Below are positions 25,500 to 30,111 of a stretch of DNA of 30,111 nucleotides, piece by piece. This DNA comes from JBKJML01 sp046596415. GTDB lineage: Bacteria > Actinomycetota > Thermoleophilia > Gaiellales > Gaiellaceae. The DNA lies in the NCBI GenBank assembly GCA_046596415.1, contig JBKJML010000098.1:1-30111 (forward strand). The letters run 5' to 3'. The notes beneath the pieces are model-generated. The model had not been told where the DNA came from. It made no database searches and saw nothing but the letters and a program-made list of their open reading frames with translations. The position numbers and the translations under genes are program-made. Position 1 is the first letter of the stretch. Each line of letters starts with the position of its first letter.

Positions 25500-27977
25500 T
25501 CAGCCGGTGTTGCGGAGCGCGGCCGCGATGCCCGCGATCGAGCGGAGCAATGGCAGTTTCGCGGCGGCGTCACCGGACCGGTAACGGCGGAGCAGCTCGA
25601 CCTGCATCGCGTTCATCGGGTCGACATAGGGGTTGCGCAGTTCGACGGAGCGGCGGAGCATCGGCTGGCGCTCGAGCAGCCGCTCGACGCCGGTCGCGGC
25701 GAGCACGCCCGCGACGGCGCGCGCGTGCTCGTCCTCGACTGCCTGGAAGAGCGCCGGGTCACGCACGAGCGGCAGGTACCCGCGTGCGATCGACAGGCTC
25801 GATTTCGCCAATGTCATCTCGAGGTTGTCGACGATGGTGCGGAAGAACGGCAGCCGTTGGTAGAGGTCGCGCAACGTCGACGCTCCGGCCTCGGCGAACG
25901 CGGCACCGCAGCCGAACCAGGCGGGGAGAAGAACGCGGTTCTGCGTCCACGAGAACACCCAGGGAATCGCTCTCAGCGAGGCCAGGTAGTCGCTGTCATG
26001 CGGCCGCCGCGTAGGTCGCGAGGCGATCTCGAGCAGCGCCAGCTCGTCGACCGGGGTGAAGGAACGGAAGAACTCGACGAACGCCTCGTTCTCCCAGACG
26101 AACGCCCGGTACGCCTGTCGGGAAACCGCGGCGAGCCGGTCGAGCAGCGCCCGGTCAGCGATCGAAGGAGGCGGCGCGAACCGTTCCGGAAAGGTGGCGA
26201 GCAGCGTGCCCGCGAGCGCCGCCTCGAGATTCTGGCGTGCGAGCCCCTCGAGGCCGTACTTGAACGAGACCGTTTCACCCTGCTCGGTCAGCTTCAGCCG
26301 TCCCGGCGGCTGGCCGGCCGGCTGCGACACGATCGCAGCATGCGTCGGCCCGCCGCCGCGGCCTGCGCTGCCGCCGCGACCATGGAAGATCGTCAACGCG
26401 GCTCCATGACGCTGAGCTACCTCAGCGAGCGCCTCCTGGGCGCGGTGGATCGCCCACTGCGCGGCCAGGTAGCCGCTGTCCTTGCCGGAGTCCGAATACC
26501 CGACCATCACCTCGACCGCCCCGCCTCGCTCCCGGACCCGCCCTGCGAACCGGTCGTCAGCGAACAGGGCCTCGAGGATCGCCGGCGAGCGCTCGAGGTC
26601 GTCAACGGTTTCGAACAGCGGCACGATCGCCAGCGGCTCCGTGGTCAGCTCGAGCGCACGGACGACATCGTCGACCGAGCTCGTGCCGGAAACGATCAGC
26701 GTGTCGAGCGCTGCGGCTCCATGCCGTCGACGAGCGGCCTCCGCCGCCGCGACAGCGTCACGGGCGCGGTCGCTCCCGAGCTCGCGTGCGTGCAGGCGGA
26801 TGTCGAGCTTGGCCATGTGGAAGCCGAACAGCTCGACCATCCGTTCTAGTCGGGCGACGCGCCCGTTCGCGACGCGCCCACCGCCGTGCTCCGAGAGGCT
26901 GCGCCTGATCAATCGCAGGTCGGCGATCAGCTCGCCGGCATCGCGATACCCGTTGTTGCCGAGTCGCCACCACATGAACGACAGCTTGCGGCGGTACGGC
27001 TCCAGCTGGTTGCGACCTCCGATCTCCGCCGCGTACGCAGGCAGCGCTGCTTCGTCGTCGAGGAGTGAACGTTCGAGATCCTCCGACACCGCGACGAGCG
27101 ATCGGGCCACAGCGATCTCGACGGCGAGCGCACGCACCTCGATTCGGTAACGAGTGAGAGCGAGCTCGCGTGCTCGCTCGAGCGCTTCGTCGATCGATCC
27201 AGGACCGACCTCCGGGTTGCCGTCCATGTCGCCGCCGACCCAGGAACCGAACGTGAGTGGGGGCGGCGCTCCCGGCAAGCGCTCACGCCAGTCGCCAAGG
27301 AGATCCGTCGCAGCGGACATCAGGCTGTGCTCGAAGAACCAGAGCACGTGCCGAATCTCGTCCGACGTGCGAAGTCGGTCGTGACGCACCTCGTCGGTCT
27401 GCCAGAGAAGAATCACTTCCTCGGCGATCCGCTCCTCGGCCTCGCGCCGCTCGGCGGGGGAAACGCGCGCATCGTCGAGCACGACCAGTTGCTCTCGAAT
27501 CCGAATGTGTGCGAGGAGCACGCTCCTTCGCGTGGTCTCGGTGGGATGCGCCGTGAGGACGAGCCGAATCGAGGTTCCGCCGGCGCGCGTCGCGAGCTCG
27601 GCGGCCGGCACCGCGTCGAGTTGCCGAAACGCGTCGTCGAGCGACTCCCGTGACGCTCGGCCTCCGTGAGCGTCCTCCCGGCGCCGCCGGAGCCGGTGAT
27701 GCTGCTCGGCCAGGTTGGCGAGCTGAAAGTAGAGACCGAAAGCCCGGAGCACCAGTGCCTGCGCCCGCGGGTCAGCGTCGGCGTGCGGGGCGGCGAGGTC
27801 GGCGGAATCCGTGCTGCGGGCAGCGCGCGCAGCACGCCGGACGGTCTCGACGAGGTCGAGCAGCCACTGTCCTTCCTGCTCCACCAGCACGTTCCCGAGG
27901 ATCGTCCCGAGTAGGCGAACGTCGCCTCTCAGGGGTGCGGCGTTGTCGCCTTGTTCATGGGTCGGGCCGGTGGCCAA
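25500..27977 (-). CDS. ppc: phosphoenolpyruvate carboxylase
   Basis: Carboxylates PEP to oxaloacetate, feeding the TCA cycle and the aspartate family used by the hom-thr genes. The protein has 825 residues, slightly short for the family. It contains VLTAHPTET with H144, VGGDMDGNP (commonly GGDRDGNP), VMVGYSDSGKDSG with K499, FHGRGGSAGRGGGP with H532, and the C-terminal RNTG ending. TTG 27977 is chosen because it lies 4 nt after the thrC-like stop and places the conserved LRGDVRLLG block at about residue 15. The frame is open further upstream, but that stretch is a shadow of the neighbouring gene. No good Shine-Dalgarno is seen, so coupling to the upstream gene is likely. Confidence 0.93.
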   Translation of the reverse strand: MATGPTHEQGDNAAPLRGDVRLLGTILGNVLVEQEGQWLLDLVETVRRAARAARSTDSADLAAPHADADPRAQALVLRAFGLYFQLANLAEQHHRLRRRREDAHGGRASRESLDDAFRQLDAVPAAELATRAGGTSIRLVLTAHPTETTRRSVLLAHIRIREQLVVLDDARVSPAERREAEERIAEEVILLWQTDEVRHDRLRTSDEIRHVLWFFEHSLMSAATDLLGDWRERLPGAPPPLTFGSWVGGDMDGNPEVGPGSIDEALERARELALTRYRIEVRALAVEIAVARSLVAVSEDLERSLLDDEAALPAYAAEIGGRNQLEPYRRKLSFMWWRLGNNGYRDAGELIADLRLIRRSLSEHGGGRVANGRVARLERMVELFGFHMAKLDIRLHARELGSDRARDAVAAAEAARRRHGAAALDTLIVSGTSSVDDVVRALELTTEPLAIVPLFETVDDLERSPAILEALFADDRFAGRVRERGGAVEVMVGYSDSGKDSGYLAAQWAIHRAQEALAEVAQRHGAALTIFHGRGGSAGRGGGPTHAAIVSQPAGQPPGRLKLTEQGETVSFKYGLEGLARQNLEAALAGTLLATFPERFAPPPSIADRALLDRLAAVSRQAYRAFVWENEAFVEFFRSFTPVDELALLEIASRPTRRPHDSDYLASLRAIPWVFSWTQNRVLLPAWFGCGAAFAEAGASTLRDLYQRLPFFRTIVDNLEMTLAKSSLSIARGYLPLVRDPALFQAVEDEHARAVAGVLAATGVERLLERQPMLRRSVELRNPYVDPMNAMQVELLRRYRSGDAAAKLPLLRSIAGIAAALRNTG

Positions 27978-27981
27978 TTCT

Positions 27982-29199
27982 CTAGGAGCTGAGGCCGAGC
28001 GCCGCGAGCAGCCGGCTTGTGTCCGGGGCGACCGTCCGCACGGTTCCACCGCCGGTGTCGGCCGGGCGGGGCCGCGAGCCGGTGACGACGAGCACGACGC
28101 GCGAGCCACGCTCGATCGAGCCACGGCCGATCGCCTCGACGAGCGCTCCGAGCGCCGCACCGGTTGCGCAGTCGGCCTGGATCGCGCCGGTCTCGGAGAG
28201 GAGACGGGTCTGGGTGGCGATCGCCTCCTCCGAGACCGCGAACACGGCGCCTCCCGTTGCCCGAGCGGCGCCGAGGGCCAGGTCGCCGTGCGACGGGTTA
28301 CCGACGGCGAGCGACGGGACATCCGTGACCGCCTCGACGCGAGAGATGCGCCGTCGGTCCGCGAAGGCCGCAGCAATCGGGCTCGATCCCTGAGCCTGCC
28401 CGGCGAAGAGGCGTGGCAAAGGCTCGTGGCAGAGGCCGGCGCGAGTCAGCTCCGAGAAGCCCTGGGCGAGCTTCGAGAACAGCATGCCGCTCGCTGCGGG
28501 ACACACCACCGCGTCCGGGAGCTCCCACCCGAGCTGCTCCGCGATCTCGAACGAGATCGTCTTCCCCCCCTCGCTCGCGTACGGATGGAGGTTGCCGCTG
28601 ACGAAGCCCCACGGGAAGAGCGCCCCGAGCTCGAGCTCGAGCCGGCGGCAGTCGTCGTAGGTCCCGTCGATCGAGAAGACGCTGGCCCCTTGGTGGCGGG
28701 TCGCGACGGTGCCTTGTCCGGTGCCGGCGGGGGCGAGCACCATCGCCTCGAGCCCGGTCGCTGCGGCTGCCGCAGCGACTGCGTCGCCGAGGTTGCCGGT
28801 CGTCGAGCAGCAGACTGTCGTCATGCCGTGCTCGAGTGCGGCCGCGACAGCGACGGCGGCGATCCGATCCTTGTACGACCCGGTCGGGTTCGAGTCTTCG
28901 AGCTTCAGCAGTAGCTCGACTCCGAGGAGCTCGGATAGGGCCTCCGACCGTTCGAGCGGCGTCCAACCAGCGCGGACGTCGCCTCTCGCGGCCGTCGGCA
29001 GCAGCGGCGCGTACCGCCAGAGCGACGACGGGCCTGTAGCGATCGCAGCCCGCTCGACGACCCGTCCGAGCTGCTGCCAGTCGTAGGTGACGTCGGTCGG
29101 GCCGTCGCAGCGACGGCAGGCAGCGAGCGGCTCAGGCTCCGTGACTTCCTCGCAGACGCGACAGCGCAGCGCGTAGGCGCCGTTCGTAAACGGGCTCAT
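27982..29199 (-). CDS. threonine synthase-like PLP enzyme with zinc ribbon (third copy)
   Basis: A 405-residue fold type II PLP protein of the same length and layout as the gene at 20181. Zinc ribbon cysteines are C13, C16, C28 and C31, the PLP lysine is K110 in NPTGSYKDR, and STTGNLGDAVAAAAAATG follows. Its neighbours differ: upstream on the same strand are a leader peptide rich in Leu/Val/Thr and a ThiS-like sulfur carrier, and downstream is ppc. Threonine synthase is the simplest call. Because a sulfur carrier is adjacent, a thiocarboxylate-using cysteine or homocysteine synthase (compare CysO-CysM) is an alternative. The start is ATG 29199; the ribosome binding site is poor. Confidence 0.85.
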   Translation of the reverse strand: MSPFTNGAYALRCRVCEEVTEPEPLAACRRCDGPTDVTYDWQQLGRVVERAAIATGPSSLWRYAPLLPTAARGDVRAGWTPLERSEALSELLGVELLLKLEDSNPTGSYKDRIAAVAVAAALEHGMTTVCCSTTGNLGDAVAAAAAATGLEAMVLAPAGTGQGTVATRHQGASVFSIDGTYDDCRRLELELGALFPWGFVSGNLHPYASEGGKTISFEIAEQLGWELPDAVVCPAASGMLFSKLAQGFSELTRAGLCHEPLPRLFAGQAQGSSPIAAAFADRRRISRVEAVTDVPSLAVGNPSHGDLALGAARATGGAVFAVSEEAIATQTRLLSETGAIQADCATGAALGALVEAIGRGSIERGSRVVLVVTGSRPRPADTGGGTVRTVAPDTSRLLAALGLSS

Positions 29200-29215
29200 C
29201 TGGTCGAGGCCCCCG

Positions 29216-29261
29216 TCCGGTTCTTGGAACCTAACCGGAAGGACGGGTGTGTCCGGTTAGG
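29216..29261 (-). promoter_or_regulatory. mutually exclusive hairpins in the leader of the third thrC-like gene
   Basis: Read on the minus strand, element A CCTAACCGGA (29261-29252) pairs perfectly over 10 bp with element B TCCGGTTAGG (29239-29230). B can instead pair through CCGGTT with AACCGG of element C (AACCGGA, 29222-29216), extended by CCCGT with ACGGG across a bulge. A contains the TAA stop of the leader ORF, so a ribosome finishing the leader would block A:B and release B for C. C lies about 17-23 nt before the ATG at 29199. This is the logic of attenuation. Two operator sites for a repressor are the alternative. Confidence 0.55.
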
Positions 29262-29325
29262 CCAGTTGCGCGCAGGCGATGACCGTAAGGAGAAGCACGA
29301 GGCTCATCGTCGCTACGGGGCGCAT
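29257..29325 (-). CDS. leader peptide before the third thrC-like gene
   Basis: A 22-residue ORF from ATG 29325 to TAA 29257. Its centre is SLVLLLTVIA, nearly the same as LVLLTVIA in the leader before leuA, and 14 nucleotides (CTTACGGTCATCGC) are identical. ATG lies 7 nt after a TACACT box with no Shine-Dalgarno, so it is predicted to be leaderless. The stop codon is inside a 10-bp hairpin. It lies 32 nt after the end of the ThiS-like gene and 57 nt before the thrC-like gene. A role in sensing Leu, Val, Ile or Thr supply is inferred. Confidence 0.6.
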   Translation of the reverse strand: MRPVATMSLVLLLTVIACAQLA

Positions 29326-29332
29326 GGACAGC

Positions 29333-29338
29333 AGTGTA
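29333..29338 (-). promoter_or_regulatory. -10 box of the leader/thrC-like/ppc unit
   Basis: TACACT on the minus strand, preceded by TA, 7 nt before the leader ATG at 29325. It resembles CACACT before the leuA leader and AACACT before the secreted protein gene. I see no good -35 box at 17 nt, so the promoter is less certain than that of leuA. Confidence 0.4.
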
Positions 29339-29357
29339 TAGGGCGAGCGGACCATGG

Positions 29358-29627
29358 CTAGCCGCCGGCCACTGCGGGCAGGAGCAGGACGGTCGAGGTC
29401 GGCAGGAGCGCCGTGTCGAGACCCGCGAGCAGACGGATGTTTTCGCCGTCGACGAAGATGTTCAGATAGGCCGGCACCGCGTCGCCGTCGAGCAGGCGGC
29501 TCTCGAGGGCGGGGTGGATCGTCACGAGCTCGGCGAGCGCCTCACGCACCGTCCCGCCGGTGACTGCGACCGTGCGGTTGCCGCCGGCTTCGGCGCGGAG
29601 CACGGGAGCTATACGAATCTCGGTCAT
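29358..29627 (-). CDS. ThiS/MoaD-family sulfur carrier protein
   Basis: An 89-residue beta-grasp protein ending in Gly-Gly, the terminus that is adenylated and converted to a thiocarboxylate in this family. VREALAELVTIHPALESRLLDGD, LNIFVDGENIRLLAGLDTAL and the final LLLPAVAGG match MoaD/ThiS/CysO. No thiamine, molybdopterin or E1-like activating gene is in the window, so its pathway is unknown. Its position before a thrC-like PLP enzyme resembles the logic of mycobacterial CysO with CysM, where the carrier donates sulfur to a PLP-bound acrylate. The start is ATG 29627, which lies 8 nt after a TATCTT box and has no Shine-Dalgarno, so it may be leaderless. Confidence 0.85.
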   Translation of the reverse strand: MTEIRIAPVLRAEAGGNRTVAVTGGTVREALAELVTIHPALESRLLDGDAVPAYLNIFVDGENIRLLAGLDTALLPTSTVLLLPAVAGG

Positions 29628-29635
29628 CGCTTCAA

Positions 29636-29641
29636 AAGATA
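29636..29641 (-). promoter_or_regulatory. -10 box for the sulfur carrier gene
   Basis: TATCTT on the minus strand, 8 nt before ATG 29627. The following TTGAAGCG nearly equals the TTGAAGCT between the -10 box and ATG of the small ORF before gltB. No clear -35 box is seen. Confidence 0.35.
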
Positions 29642-29736
29642 AAGCATTGAGCAGATGACTGCGGCGTTCGTCGAGCTGCCGCGCCGGCCCGCGGGGTCGC
29701 GCCTGCGCAGCGGAGCGGCCGAATGCCCTCTGCTGC

Positions 29737-29829
29737 GCCGCCCCTCCAGGGGTCTGACGCGATCGGACTCCCGAGCTTGCGAAAGAGAACCCGGGCGGCG
29801 GAGCCGCCCCTTCAGGGGTCTTCGCGATC
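29737..29829 (+). repeat. imperfect direct repeat with GC hairpins
   Basis: Two similar units of about 27-28 nt, 66 nt apart: GCCGCCCC-TCCA-GGGG (29737-29752) followed by TCTGACGCGATC, and GCCGCCCC-TTCA-GGGG (29803-29818) followed by TCTTCGCGATC. The second unit is entered by a 7-bp stem, GGGCGGC (29793-29799) with GCCGCCC (29803-29809). The 244 nt gap between the sulfur carrier gene and the tRNA contains no gene; it holds this repeat and the palindrome after it. It looks like a REP-type extragenic element. Confidence 0.55.
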
Positions 29830-29861
29830 TTAGGAATCCGCTCCCGCGGATTCCTAAGATC
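29826..29861 (-). terminator. perfect 15-bp palindrome downstream of the tRNA
   Basis: GATCTTAGGAATCCG (29826-29840) pairs perfectly with CGGATTCCTAAGATC (29847-29861) around a 6 nt loop. Read on the minus strand it begins 10 nt after the tRNA 3' end, so it probably ends or protects the tRNA transcript. It is less GC-rich than its surroundings and overlaps the end of the direct repeat, so it may be part of a repeat family. Confidence 0.5.
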
Positions 29862-29871
29862 TTGCAGAAAA

Positions 29872-29944
29872 TGGAGCTAAGCGGGCTCGAACCGCTGACC
29901 TCCTGGGTGCGATCCAGGCGCTCTCCCAGCTGAGCTATAGCCCC
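29872..29944 (-). tRNA. tRNA-Ala (anticodon CGC)
   Basis: A 73 nt cloverleaf on the minus strand. The acceptor stem is GGGGCTA with TAGCTCC, the D arm GCTCAGCTGGGAGAGC, the anticodon stem CCTGG/CCAGG with loop ATCGCAC (anticodon CGC, reading GCG), and the T arm has GGTTCGA. It closely matches bacterial tRNA-Ala. The 3' CCA is not encoded (A73 is followed by TTT). Confidence 0.95.
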
Positions 29945-29958
29945 GTGTTTCCGGTCGC

Positions 29959-29964
29959 ATTGTA
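29959..29964 (-). promoter_or_regulatory. -10 box of the tRNA-Ala gene
   Basis: TACAAT on the minus strand, 14 nt before the tRNA 5' end. This is close to the -10 consensus; no clear -35 box is visible. Confidence 0.4.
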
Positions 29965-29986
29965 CAGCGTGCCTAGGATGGGCGCC

Positions 29987-30111
29987 GTGCGCGCCGTCGT
30001 CCTCGATCAGAGCAGGTCGCCTGTTCTCGGTGAGATCGCCGCTCTCGGCGGAGACGCCTTCCGCGTGCTCGCCTGTGGTCTCTGCGGGTCGGACGTGGAG
30101 AAGATCGGCCA
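29987..30111 (+). CDS. zinc-dependent alcohol dehydrogenase family protein (partial)
   Basis: The N-terminal 41 or so residues of a medium-chain dehydrogenase, cut by the window end. MRAVVLD opens the protein as usual, and ACGLCGSDVEKIG is the catalytic zinc site with its Cys and the CGSD motif. The substrate cannot be told from this fragment. GTG 29987 is chosen because the family usually begins at MRAV; ATG 29978, three codons earlier in frame, is the alternative. It diverges from tRNA-Ala. Confidence 0.8.
   Translation, partial: MRAVVLDQSRSPVLGEIAALGGDAFRVLACGLCGSDVEKIG

Noticed and set aside
27978..28376. N-terminal extension of the ppc frame into the thrC-like gene
   Set aside because: The extra stretch is Ser/Arg-rich, unlike PEP carboxylase, and overlaps a well-supported gene; TTG 27977 fits the family start.
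29737..29861. CRISPR array
   Set aside because: Only two imperfect repeats with a palindromic, GC-rich spacer and no cas genes.
29655..29933. 92-residue plus-strand ORF ending in MELSGLEPLTSWVRSRRSPS
   Set aside because: The end is the antisense translation of tRNA-Ala, a well-known spurious protein, and the rest runs through palindromic repeats.

Overview
The window comes from a high-GC bacterium with strong GC/GTC/CTC codon bias, many GTG/TTG starts, ATGA/GTGA translational coupling and several predicted leaderless transcripts. This suggests an actinobacterium, perhaps a deep-branching one (Thermoleophilia-like); that placement is a guess from style and gene content. Almost everything is primary metabolism. 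No phage, IS element, CRISPR array, rRNA or toxin system was seen.

Layout. (1) 1-1990: the ribosome-assembly GTPase rsgA and a small secreted protein, closed by a strong hairpin. (2) 2016-3176, minus: a receiver-only response regulator overlapping a FabG-like short-chain dehydrogenase. (3) 3210-9712: gltB and gltD (glutamate synthase), preceded by a possible leaderless short ORF and followed by an HxlR-type regulator. (4) 9713-25499: a very compact cluster of fourteen recognisable genes, leuA, a leuB-like gene, ilvB, ilvN, ilvC, hom, thrC, thrB, ilvD, a second thrC-like gene, chorismate mutase, leuB, pheA, leuC and leuD, nearly all joined by 4-14 nt overlaps (fifteen if the leuB-like gene is counted separately from leuB). 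(5) 25500-29627, minus: a ThiS/MoaD-like sulfur carrier, a third thrC-like gene and ppc. (6) 29628-30111: palindromic repeats, tRNA-Ala(CGC) and the start of a zinc alcohol dehydrogenase.

The genes fit together: GltBD supplies glutamate for transamination, PEP carboxylase supplies oxaloacetate and hence aspartate, Hom/ThrB/ThrC make threonine (the isoleucine precursor), IlvBNCD and LeuABCD make the branched-chain amino acids, and chorismate mutase with PheA opens the phenylalanine branch.

The most interesting signal is regulatory. Two short ORFs rich in Leu/Val/Ile/Thr, one before leuA (9821-9922) and one before the third thrC-like gene (29325-29257, minus), share the core LVLL(L)TVIA and 14 identical nucleotides. 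Each starts 7-9 nt after a -10-like box, so probably at the 5' end of the mRNA, and each ends inside a strong hairpin. They look like a pair of amino-acid-sensing attenuator leaders placed on the two transcription units. Also notable are a leuB paralogue that has lost most catalytic residues, an isopropylmalate synthase without the leucine-sensing domain, and a sulfur carrier next to a PLP enzyme.
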